DNA of 64,000 nucleotides from Ferdinandcohnia sp036962705 (lineage in GTDB: Bacteria; Bacillota; Bacilli; Bacillales; Bacillaceae_L). The stretch covers positions 33,042 to 97,041 of the forward strand of contig NZ_JBALOQ010000015.1 of assembly GCF_036962705.1 (NCBI RefSeq). Direction: 5' to 3'. A model generated the notes under the pieces. The model saw nothing but the letters and a program-made list of their open reading frames with translations, ran no database searches and was not told where the DNA came from. Positions 43,336-51,421 of this stretch are shown in pieces. A program made the position numbers and the translations under genes. Position 1 is the stretch's first letter, and the number at the start of each line of letters is the position of its first letter.

Positions 43336-44082
43336 ATGAATGTTAAAATCTTTGAAACATCAGAGAGACTTGGAAAAGAGGCAGCTGCTTTAGCTGCTGA
43401 AGTATTAAACAAAGCGATTGAAGAAAAGGGTAATGCAAGAATTGCGCTATCAACCGGAGCATCTCAATTTGAAACAATTAAATATCTGGTTGATATGGAT
43501 GTTGATTGGAGAAAAGTAGAAATGTTTCATTTAGACGAATACGTCAATCTTCCAGAGTCACATAATGCTAGTTTTAGAAAATATTTAAAAGAAAGGTTTG
43601 TTAATTTAGTTTCATTAAAGAAAGCTCATTTTGTCAATGGAGAAGGAAACATTCAAGAAACTGTAAGAGAATTATCAGAAGAAATAAGTAGAGAGCCAAT
43701 TGATCTTGGATTAATTGGAATCGGAGAAAATGCACACGTCGCTTTTAATGATCCTCCTGCCGATTTTGATACAAAGGATCCCTACATAGTTGTTAATTTA
43801 GACGAAAATTGTAAACAACAACAAGTTAGAGAAGGATGGTTTGAATCTATTGACAAGGTTCCGAACCAAGCCATTTCCATGTCAGTCCATCAGATTATGA
43901 GCAGTAAAGTTATCATCTCCTGTGTACCTCATAAAGTCAAAGCAAAAGCAATAAAAGATGTTTTTGAAAAAGATGTCACCAACATCATTCCTGCTACGAT
44001 TCTCAAAACTCACCCAGATATTACTCTATTTTTGGATGAACAGTCTGCATCCCAGTTAAACAAGGAAGATATAAAAAGTTAA
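43336..44082 (+). CDS. Glucosamine-6-phosphate deaminase-like protein (NagB family)
   Basis: This 248-residue protein of the NagB/sugar-phosphate isomerase fold has LSTGASQFE (phosphate loop), FHLDEY (catalytic Asp) and GLIGIGENAHVAFNDPP. In canonical NagB the last region reads GxGxDGHIAFNEP; here Asp-Gly is Glu-Asn and Glu is Asp, as in a sister subfamily, so the deaminase activity may act on a related amino-sugar phosphate. ATG 43336 follows GGAGG. It is first in an operon with a sugar ABC importer, LacI regulator, NagA and an oxidoreductase. Confidence 0.85.
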   Translation: MNVKIFETSERLGKEAAALAAEVLNKAIEEKGNARIALSTGASQFETIKYLVDMDVDWRKVEMFHLDEYVNLPESHNASFRKYLKERFVNLVSLKKAHFVNGEGNIQETVRELSEEISREPIDLGLIGIGENAHVAFNDPPADFDTKDPYIVVNLDENCKQQQVREGWFESIDKVPNQAISMSVHQIMSSKVIISCVPHKVKAKAIKDVFEKDVTNIIPATILKTHPDITLFLDEQSASQLNKEDIKS

Positions 44083-44101
44083 TAAAAGACCTTTTGTTAT
44101 A

Positions 44102-44113
44102 GAAATCGATTTC
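44102..44113. promoter_or_regulatory. LacI-family operator, site 2
   Basis: GAAATCGATTTC repeats the core of the operator at 43301-43316. It lies between the NagB-like and first permease genes, so it may permit repression by looping or control an internal start. Confidence 0.65.
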
Positions 44114-44135
44114 AATATTAGGAGGCTTAGGGGCT

Positions 44136-45074
44136 ATGGAAAGCCAACCGATGCTCGAAAATAAGATTATTAAACCTAAGAAGAAAAGATCATTGCAACA
44201 GAAGAAAAGAATATATGGCATTCTTTTTATTCTTCCAGCATTTATATTTATCTTTTCTTTTATGGTTTATCCACTGGTTTATTCGTTTTATATGAGTCTA
44301 CATGATTACAATTTCGTGTATGATGCAAAGCCTGTGTTCATTGGGCTAGAAAATTATATTGAAGCACTTAAGGATAAAAATTTTATTGTTTCCTTAAAAA
44401 ATACTTTTGTTTTTGGAACTTCCTATTTTGTTCTGGTAATGGTTATTTCATTAACGCTAGCTCTACTCATTTTTCATACAAAGAGATTTAACAATTTTTT
44501 AAGTACGATTATTTTTCTACCAATAGTAGTACCTGTTTCCTTGTCGGCTCTTGTATTCTTATGGATACTACAAGAAAATTATGGTCTTCTAAACCATGTA
44601 TTAGGTGATGTTTTGAATATGCCATTTCTGACATATGCTTGGTTGAATCATGGCGATACAGCAATGGCAAGTATTATAGGAGTTAGTCTTTGGGCCACAA
44701 TTGGATTTGAAACTATCCTATTTTTAGGAGGATTACAGTCAATTCCAAAGGATATTCTTGAAGCAGCAGAAGTTGATGGAGCTAGCAGGTTTAAAAGAAT
44801 TTTCTATATTATTCTACCAAACTTAAAAGAAACCTATATTTTAACTGGAATTTGGGCAGTATTACATGGTTTAAAGGTATTCGTAGAACCAATGGTAATG
44901 ACAGATGGGGGACCTGGAACCTCTACACTTGTACTGTACCAGGAAATTTATTATACGGCCTTTACGTATTTTGATATGGGTTTTGCCTCAGCAATGGCTT
45001 ACATACTTGGAGCTTTAGCATTAATCTTCTCATTGCTTAATTTTTATATCAATCGAACAAAGGATCAGGTGTAA
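44136..45074 (+). CDS. Carbohydrate ABC transporter permease (MalF/UgpA-like)
   Basis: This 312-residue inner membrane subunit has about six transmembrane segments and the EAA loop EAAEVDGASRFKRIFYIILP (about residues 207-226) that docks the ATPase. A basic N-terminal tail precedes the first helix. It forms the channel with the following permease. ATG 44136 follows AGGAGG. No ATPase gene is in the operon, so a shared MsmX-type ATPase probably powers it. Confidence 0.9.
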   Translation: MESQPMLENKIIKPKKKRSLQQKKRIYGILFILPAFIFIFSFMVYPLVYSFYMSLHDYNFVYDAKPVFIGLENYIEALKDKNFIVSLKNTFVFGTSYFVLVMVISLTLALLIFHTKRFNNFLSTIIFLPIVVPVSLSALVFLWILQENYGLLNHVLGDVLNMPFLTYAWLNHGDTAMASIIGVSLWATIGFETILFLGGLQSIPKDILEAAEVDGASRFKRIFYIILPNLKETYILTGIWAVLHGLKVFVEPMVMTDGGPGTSTLVLYQEIYYTAFTYFDMGFASAMAYILGALALIFSLLNFYINRTKDQV

Positions 45075-45090
45075 TGAAAGGGGGAACACA

Positions 45091-45915
45091 ATGAGGCTTT
45101 CTCAATTAAGTAGTGGTATAAAGTACTTTATTTTATTTGTAGCAGCAGCTTTTTTTATAACTCCATTCATTTATACACTATTAAACTCATTTAAATCAGA
45201 ACAAGAAATTTTTCAAGTGCCACAAAGCTTTCTCCCCAATCAAATTATCTTTGATAACTATTTAAAGATATTTACACAGGGGTTTTCAAATTATTTTGTA
45301 AACAGTGCAATCATTACAGTTGTTGGTGTTGTTTTGATAACAATATTAGGATCATTGGCAGGATATGCTTTTGCTAGGTTGCCGTTTAAGGGGCAAGATG
45401 TATTGCTTATTGCTTTACTTATGACCATTACTCTTCCACTGGCCATATTTTTAATACCGATGTATCTCATGGAAAATCGTTTAGGTATTTTAAATACGAA
45501 TCTAGGTTTGATTTTACCAAACGTAGCCGTGGGATTACCATTCGCGATTTTTATAATGCGGGCGACATTTTTAAGTATCCCGAAAGAAATTGAGGAATCA
45601 GCTGCTATTGACGGATGTGGGGTTTTTCAGACATGGTGGAGAGTTATGCTGCCAATGGCAAAGAATGGATTAATCATCATCATTATCCATGCATTTTATA
45701 ATATTTGGGGCGAGTATACATTAGCAAAAACATTAGCTACTGATCAGGCATCCATGCCCTTAACAGTGGGTTTAACTCTTTTTAAAGGAGAAGTGTGGGC
45801 GTTTGGAACTCTGGCAGCAGTTATCGTCCTATCGATGCTACCGCCTATTCTAATATTTGTTATTTTCCAAAAGCAGATGGTAGAAGGTATTTCTCAAGGG
45901 TCCATTAAAGGGTAG
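45091..45915 (+). CDS. Carbohydrate ABC transporter permease (MalG/UgpE-like)
   Basis: This 274-residue partner permease has six transmembrane helices and the EAA loop EESAAIDGCGVFQTWWRVML (about 170-190). Typical final segment VFQKQMVEGISQGSIKG. ATG 45091 follows AAAGGGGG. It lies 16 bases after the first permease and before the binding protein, the usual order of CUT1 importers. Confidence 0.9.
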   Translation: MRLSQLSSGIKYFILFVAAAFFITPFIYTLLNSFKSEQEIFQVPQSFLPNQIIFDNYLKIFTQGFSNYFVNSAIITVVGVVLITILGSLAGYAFARLPFKGQDVLLIALLMTITLPLAIFLIPMYLMENRLGILNTNLGLILPNVAVGLPFAIFIMRATFLSIPKEIEESAAIDGCGVFQTWWRVMLPMAKNGLIIIIIHAFYNIWGEYTLAKTLATDQASMPLTVGLTLFKGEVWAFGTLAAVIVLSMLPPILIFVIFQKQMVEGISQGSIKG

Positions 45916-45975
45916 AAAGGAGGAACAGTATTTAATTGGCAGGAATTCAATTAAAAAATTTTTGGGGGGAAGTAA

Positions 45976-47286
45976 ATGAAAAAGTTTGCAAGGCTAGTAG
46001 GTTTGATTGTGATTTCAATTGTTTTGTTGATTCAGATGGCTTGTTCTTCGGATAATACATCACAAAAACCAGCAGGTGAAGGAAACGAAGGTGGCTCGAA
46101 ATCCTTAAAGATTGGTGCAGATGCTTGGATGGTGGAAAAACTTAAATTAGACGTAGCAGTTAAAAAATTTAAGGAAAAACATCCGGATATCGATGTTCAA
46201 ATTTCTCCATATGCAGACAGAACGGTTCTTTCTACATTTGCCTTACAATGGTCGCAAGGAAAAACAGATGTTGACATTGCAATGGTAGACGGAACTGCAA
46301 CAGCTGTTCAATTCCTTGCAAAAGATTTGCTAATTGATTTCAATGAAACGGATTTTTTTCAAGGTCCAACTGCAAAAGAAAACTTTGTTGGGAATTCCTT
46401 AAGCTTTGGTGAGGTTGATGGTTTCCAGTTTGCAATTCCTATTAGCTTAGAGGCCTATGCCATCAATGTGAATAAAAAAATGTTTGACGAGGCTGGGCTT
46501 TTAGATGGCAATGGAAACGTAATTCAACCAAAGGATTGGAATGAACTCTATGAATATGCAAAGAAAATGACAAAGGTTGAAGGTGGAAAGGTAACACAAC
46601 AGGGAATGACGATTCAGTGGGGGCCAAATGCACAGTCTACATTAATTTCTGTAGCACAAGCAATGCAAGGAAGCTTTTATGACGATAAGGGTGTTTTAAC
46701 ATTTGATACACCTGAGGTTAGAGAAATGCTAAAGGTTTGGAAAAAAGGTGCTGACGAAGGGGTCTTTTCCATCGATACATTTACAAACAAAGATGCTGGG
46801 AGAAACAATTATAAGGCTGACCAGGTTGCAATGCTCCTACAAAGTGGCTCACATGCTCCTGAAGCTGAACCGACTGTAGGAAAAGGAAATACAACTGTGA
46901 TTCCAATTCCAGGTTCAGAGGAAAATGGTTCCTATGCGTTCACAGCTGGAATTATTGTACCGAGGGCTTCGAAGAGTCAAGATTTAGCCGTTCAATTTAT
47001 TCAAGAAGCATTAATGGAAGGTGAGACACAAATTGCAGCTGGAACTGAATGGGGGAAACTTCCTGTTATCAAGGAGCATTTTGAAAAAATTGATGCAGAA
47101 TGGAAGGACAATTTGTTAGCTATTATTGAGAAATCAGTCTCTGCACCATTTTATAAAGAATATCCAGTGTTAATTAATGAAGTACCGAAGCTTCTTCAAG
47201 AATACCTAACAGGTAAGATGGAACTTGATGCCTTTATTGATGAAGTCGAAGGTATGATAGATGATATTGACAAAAATGTGAAGTAA
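45976..47286 (+). CDS. Sugar ABC transporter substrate-binding lipoprotein
   Basis: This 436-residue CUT1-type binding lipoprotein has lipobox MACS (Cys23). KFKEKHPDIDVQIS (about 62-75) and the two-lobe pattern of extracellular solute-binding family 1 are evident. It delivers an oligosaccharide or amino sugar to the permeases. ATG 45976 follows GGGGGGAAG. The sugar is not identifiable, but NagA and the NagB-like enzyme suggest an N-acetylamino sugar or a short chitin-type oligosaccharide. Confidence 0.9.
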   Translation: MKKFARLVGLIVISIVLLIQMACSSDNTSQKPAGEGNEGGSKSLKIGADAWMVEKLKLDVAVKKFKEKHPDIDVQISPYADRTVLSTFALQWSQGKTDVDIAMVDGTATAVQFLAKDLLIDFNETDFFQGPTAKENFVGNSLSFGEVDGFQFAIPISLEAYAINVNKKMFDEAGLLDGNGNVIQPKDWNELYEYAKKMTKVEGGKVTQQGMTIQWGPNAQSTLISVAQAMQGSFYDDKGVLTFDTPEVREMLKVWKKGADEGVFSIDTFTNKDAGRNNYKADQVAMLLQSGSHAPEAEPTVGKGNTTVIPIPGSEENGSYAFTAGIIVPRASKSQDLAVQFIQEALMEGETQIAAGTEWGKLPVIKEHFEKIDAEWKDNLLAIIEKSVSAPFYKEYPVLINEVPKLLQEYLTGKMELDAFIDEVEGMIDDIDKNVK

Positions 47287-47378
47287 GTACCAATCAAATT
47301 GGGCTGTGGTACATTCCGTGTGACATGATTGGACGGGATGTACCCTTCTTCATATGGAATGTAACGGGGAGAACGAAG

Positions 47379-48479
47379 ATGAGTGAAATCAAAAAAAATA
47401 TAACGATATACGATATTGCAAGAAAGGCAAAAGTATCTCCTGCAACTGTATCGAGAGTCTTAAGCTATAGTGAGTATGGGGTTAGTCCTGTATTACGAAA
47501 ACGAGTTGAAGAGGTTGCTGATAAACTTGGGTATATCCCGAACATGCTTGGGCGTCAACTAAAGAAAAAAATGAATACGAACATCGGGGTCATCCTTCCT
47601 TCAATTAGTAATCCATTTTATCCAAAACTGTTGTTAGGAATTGAGGAAGCCGCCAGACAGGCAGGGAAGCAGGTCTTTTTGTGTAATTCCGGAAGAAGCG
47701 CTGATGTTGAAAAAGGATATTTACAGGCATTATATGAAAATCAAGTGAAAGGAATCATTGTATCTTCCATTTCCGATGACTATTCTATGTTTTCTGAAAT
47801 ACAAGAAAGGGGCGTTGCTTTCGTAGCTTTGGATCAAAAAATGGAAAACTTTGATTGTCAGCAAATCCTATTTGACTATGAAAGAGCAGGTTTCATGGCT
47901 GCTGAGTATTTATTGAAAAAAGGACATAGAAAAATCGCATTCGTTTCGGCTCCACTCGATCGATTCAGTCGGAAGAGTGTCTTTGATGGGTTTAGGAAGG
48001 CAATGTTACAGTATCAAATTGATTTACCAGAGGATTATATTCTTATTTCAACAGTGGAATATGAATCTATCGAGAATAGTTACGAGTTTGAAAATGGAAG
48101 GTACTTAACGGATCGGTTGATGAAGCTTAAAGATCCCCCTACTGCTATTTTTACCTGTAATGATATGACAGCATTGGGAGTGTACAATCAGTTAAATCAA
48201 ATCGGATTAAAAATTCCTGAAGATGTGAGTGTCATGGGAATAGACAATATCGAGGTTTCATCGATGATTTCTCCGGGGTTAACCACTATTCATCAACCAA
48301 CCTATGAAATGGGAAAAATGGCTTGTAAAATCTTGCTTGAAATTTTAGATGGAGATTTTAATGAAATTGATATTTTACTCCAACCGAAGATTATTGAAAG
48401 AGATTCAGTTAGGGAAATGAATACTGGGAGGGAATTACTTGATGCAAAATTGGATTGGAAAGCATTGGATTACCGGTGA
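47379..48479 (+). CDS. LacI-family transcriptional regulator
   Basis: This 366-residue repressor has the LacI HTH at its N-terminus (ITIYDIARKAKVSPATVSRVL) and a hinge helix, then a periplasmic-binding-protein-like effector domain (about 65-340). It probably binds GAAATCGATTTC palindromes at 43301 and 44102 and responds to an amino-sugar derivative. The start is ATG 47379 after ACGGGGAG; a frame from 47325 lacks a site. The nagA gene begins inside its 3' end. Confidence 0.9.
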   Translation: MSEIKKNITIYDIARKAKVSPATVSRVLSYSEYGVSPVLRKRVEEVADKLGYIPNMLGRQLKKKMNTNIGVILPSISNPFYPKLLLGIEEAARQAGKQVFLCNSGRSADVEKGYLQALYENQVKGIIVSSISDDYSMFSEIQERGVAFVALDQKMENFDCQQILFDYERAGFMAAEYLLKKGHRKIAFVSAPLDRFSRKSVFDGFRKAMLQYQIDLPEDYILISTVEYESIENSYEFENGRYLTDRLMKLKDPPTAIFTCNDMTALGVYNQLNQIGLKIPEDVSVMGIDNIEVSSMISPGLTTIHQPTYEMGKMACKILLEILDGDFNEIDILLQPKIIERDSVREMNTGRELLDAKLDWKALDYR

Positions 48480-49599
48480 GACGCTCAAAGTTCAAATCAA
48501 GGATAGAAGAATTCAATCAATCACAAAAACAACAGAGGAGACAGAGGGTTGGATTGCACCTGGATTAATTGATATACAAGTAAATGGAATCGGTGGCTTT
48601 GATATAAATGGTACTGATACTACAGTAGAAACGATTAAGAATGTAGTCAAAGTGTTACACGAAGGTGGTGTGACAAGATTTTGTCCAACTGTTGTAACGG
48701 GTACAAAAGAAAGAATCCTTCATTGTGTGAGGACAATTGCAAAAGCTTGTATGGAAGATTCGGTTGTCAACCATGCAGTAATCGGCATTCACGTGGAGGG
48801 TCCATTTATCTCAGCTGAGGATGGCCCTAGGGGAGCACATAACTTAAATTGGGTTAGAGATCCTGATTGGGATGAGTTTTTGGAATGGCAAGAGGCAGCC
48901 GATAATCGAATATGTAAGGTTACATTAGCACCTGAAAAGCCAGGAGCCATTAAGTTTATTGAAAATCTTTATAAAGCAGGAGTTGTTGCTGCGATTGGAC
49001 ATTCGAATAGTACTGAGGAAGATATACAGAACGCGGTATATGCGGGAGCAACCATGAGTACACATCTTGGTAATGGGGCCCACCCTTATATAAAGCGACA
49101 TCCGAACTATATTTGGGCACAGCTTGCAGATGATAGACTTTGGGCTGGTCTGATCCCTGATGGACATCATTTACCGTATTCGACTTTGAAAGTTATGGTT
49201 CGTGCCAAAGGTAATAAAGCAATTTTAACAAGTGATGCAGTTAATCTAGCTGGTTTGCCACCGGGAAGATACCGTACTCATATCAATGATGATGTTGTTT
49301 TAGAGGAGGATGGATTTTTACATTTAGCAAATACTCCTGATATTCTCGCAGGATCAGCAACACCCCTGCATCTTGGAATTAGAAAGGTATTAAAAGATAA
49401 AGTTTTTTCCTTAGAAGAAGCTATTAAAATGGCTACACTTCACCCTGCGAACTTGTTTGGTTTATCCGATAAAAAGGTGGGAACTCTTGAGGTTGGATCA
49501 CCAGCAGACTTTATATTTTTTAATTGGGATGAAAATGAGAGAGAGTTTTCGATTTTAAAAACAATTTCAAATGGGTCAATTGTATATGAAAGTAAATAG
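48442..49599 (+). CDS. nagA: N-acetylglucosamine-6-phosphate deacetylase
   Basis: This 385-residue metal-dependent amidohydrolase deacetylates an N-acetylamino-sugar 6-phosphate. GIHVEGPFIS carries the metal-binding Glu, AAIGHSNS and STHLGNGAHP the metal His residues, and ILTSDAVNLAG the catalytic Asp. The start is ATG 48442, eight bases after GGGAGGGA; the gene overlaps the LacI gene by 38 bases, implying coupled expression. The product would be the substrate for the NagB-like enzyme at the head of the operon. Confidence 0.92.
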   Translation: MQNWIGKHWITGETLKVQIKDRRIQSITKTTEETEGWIAPGLIDIQVNGIGGFDINGTDTTVETIKNVVKVLHEGGVTRFCPTVVTGTKERILHCVRTIAKACMEDSVVNHAVIGIHVEGPFISAEDGPRGAHNLNWVRDPDWDEFLEWQEAADNRICKVTLAPEKPGAIKFIENLYKAGVVAAIGHSNSTEEDIQNAVYAGATMSTHLGNGAHPYIKRHPNYIWAQLADDRLWAGLIPDGHHLPYSTLKVMVRAKGNKAILTSDAVNLAGLPPGRYRTHINDDVVLEEDGFLHLANTPDILAGSATPLHLGIRKVLKDKVFSLEEAIKMATLHPANLFGLSDKKVGTLEVGSPADFIFFNWDENEREFSILKTISNGSIVYESK

Positions 49600-49625
49600 G
49601 ATTACATTGATTGGAGGTCATATTT

Positions 49626-50636
49626 TTGTTAAAAGTAGGGCAAGTTGGTGGAGGAATTATGGGGCAACAACATATGTCTGTCTATCAACAATATCATCGC
49701 ACTCAGGTTATGTCTTTAGCTACTTCTAATCCAATTGTCGGTAGACAAATAAGTGAGCGTTTCGGTGCTAATTATTATGAGAATCACCAAGAGATGTTGG
49801 AAAAAGAGGATATCGACGTTGTCAGTATTGCTACGCCAGATTTTGCTCACTATTTAATTGCGAGGGATGCACTTGAGGCTGGCAAGCATGTGTTAGTAGA
49901 AAAACCTTTGACCATGAGTGTAGAGGAAAGCAGAGAAATTCTATCTTTGGCAAATAAAAGGAATCTCACCGTTATGACGTTATTTAGTAATCGATGGATT
50001 TCTTCCTATGCTCAAGCAAAGCAACTGTTAAAAAAGAAAAACTTAACCCCAATTATGGGTTATGCACGTAAAAATGATCGAATTTTTGTCCCGACGGAAA
50101 TGATCAAGTGGGCAGATCTTACAACACCCGCCTATTTCTTATCCTCACATGATATCGATTTGATGAACTGGTTATTTGAATCGAAAGTTGTTGAAGTATA
50201 TGCATCAGCAGTCAAAAAAGTATTAAAAGGGATTGGAATCGACACACCAGATGCCATTCAAATTCAAGCAAAGTATGAAAATGGTGCAATTGCGACTTTT
50301 GAATCCTGCTGGAGTTATCCGAATACATATCCTACGATTGTAGATTCCTTTGTCGAAGTGATCACTGAAGAAGAAGTCATATACTTAGATCGAAAAATAG
50401 AAAATATGGAGTACGCAAGTCCAGAGGGCTTTACTACACCTAGAAATCAGTTGCATTTTGAAATAACAGGTAAAAGAAGAGGAGCTTTCGTGTATGCAAT
50501 AGAGCACTTTGTTGACTGCATCCTAGACAATAAACCTGTTCAAATAACCCTGAAAAGTTCCCATCACGTAACCGCCATCCTATCCGCAGCACACATATCA
50601 ATCAAATCAGGCAAACCAGAAAAGGTCATTGAGTAG
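49626..50636 (+). CDS. Gfo/Idh/MocA-family oxidoreductase
   Basis: This 336-residue NAD(P)-dependent oxidoreductase has a Rossmann N-terminus (VGQVGGGIMGQQH) and the EKPLTMSVEES motif typical of the family, where Lys takes part in catalysis. Members oxidise or epimerise sugars and also act as glycosidases. The start is TTG 49626, seven bases after GGAGGT; the frame start at 49611 overlaps that site. Last gene of the amino-sugar operon; it may prepare an unusual sugar for NagA/NagB. Confidence 0.87.
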   Translation: MLKVGQVGGGIMGQQHMSVYQQYHRTQVMSLATSNPIVGRQISERFGANYYENHQEMLEKEDIDVVSIATPDFAHYLIARDALEAGKHVLVEKPLTMSVEESREILSLANKRNLTVMTLFSNRWISSYAQAKQLLKKKNLTPIMGYARKNDRIFVPTEMIKWADLTTPAYFLSSHDIDLMNWLFESKVVEVYASAVKKVLKGIGIDTPDAIQIQAKYENGAIATFESCWSYPNTYPTIVDSFVEVITEEEVIYLDRKIENMEYASPEGFTTPRNQLHFEITGKRRGAFVYAIEHFVDCILDNKPVQITLKSSHHVTAILSAAHISIKSGKPEKVIE

Positions 50637-50794
50637 TGATAGAGAAGTGAAGGTGCGCAGGTCTCAGATTCTTGAAAACACCTAAAAGATCTTAAACTGT
50701 TGAGTTTTGGTACTGAAAACTAATTTTAGATATAGTAAATTAACTTAATCTGTCATACACTTTTATTAGAGTATAAATGACAAGGAGGCATACC

Positions 50795-51337
50795 ATGATA
50801 TCACGCCAAGAATATGAGCTTATTAAACAGGAAACATTGGAATACTTCGAGAAGTGCAATATTGTTTTAACAGAGGAAGAGATTGATAGAATTGAAATCG
50901 CAGACTTTGGGTTAAATAGAGTTAGAGAGCTTGGTTTACAGCTGATGGTATACATCAACACTGAGCGGTGTTGCGCTAAGGACCTAGTGCTTCTTCCAAA
51001 CCAGACTTGTCCTGAACATCTACATCCACCTGTAGGAGAATCTCCAGGTAAGGAGGAGACTTTTAGATGTCGTTATGGAACCGTTTACTTGTATGTGCCG
51101 GGTCCTGCAGTGGACCAACCAAAAGCTACAATACCGGAAGACAAAAAAGATACATTCACCGTGTGGAATGAAATCGTCCTAAAACCCGGTGAGCAATATA
51201 CCTTAGAACCAAATACATTACATTGGTTCCAAGCAGGGGATGGAGGGGCAGTTGTTTCCGAATTTTCAACGATGAGTACTGATGAATATGACGTTTTTAC
51301 TGATCAAGAAATAAAAAGAATTCCTGAAATTGAGTAG
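50795..51337 (+). CDS. D-lyxose ketol-isomerase family protein
   Basis: This 180-residue cupin enzyme matches D-lyxose isomerase (B. subtilis YdaE type). Metal ligands are visible as His75 and His77 in CPEHLHPP, Glu88 in GKEETF and His143 in HWFQAG. It interconverts D-lyxose and D-xylulose or similar aldose-ketose pairs. The start is ATG 50795 after AAGGAGG; the frame from 50777 would include that site. It is a single gene, ending at a strong terminator. Confidence 0.88.
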   Translation: MISRQEYELIKQETLEYFEKCNIVLTEEEIDRIEIADFGLNRVRELGLQLMVYINTERCCAKDLVLLPNQTCPEHLHPPVGESPGKEETFRCRYGTVYLYVPGPAVDQPKATIPEDKKDTFTVWNEIVLKPGEQYTLEPNTLHWFQAGDGGAVVSEFSTMSTDEYDVFTDQEIKRIPEIE

Positions 51338-51376
51338 GATGATCACATTACTATCCTAGGTTTCACATAAAACGAA

Positions 51377-51413
51377 AGGCACAACTCGCGGTTAAAATCC
51401 GCTAGTTGTGCCT
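51377..51413. terminator. Bidirectional rho-independent terminator
   Basis: A 15-bp stem (51377-51391 with 51399-51413, one mismatch) separates the D-lyxose isomerase gene from the convergent TPR/GTPase-like gene, whose stop lies eight bases away. Confidence 0.85.
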
Positions 51414-51421
51414 GTTTATGT

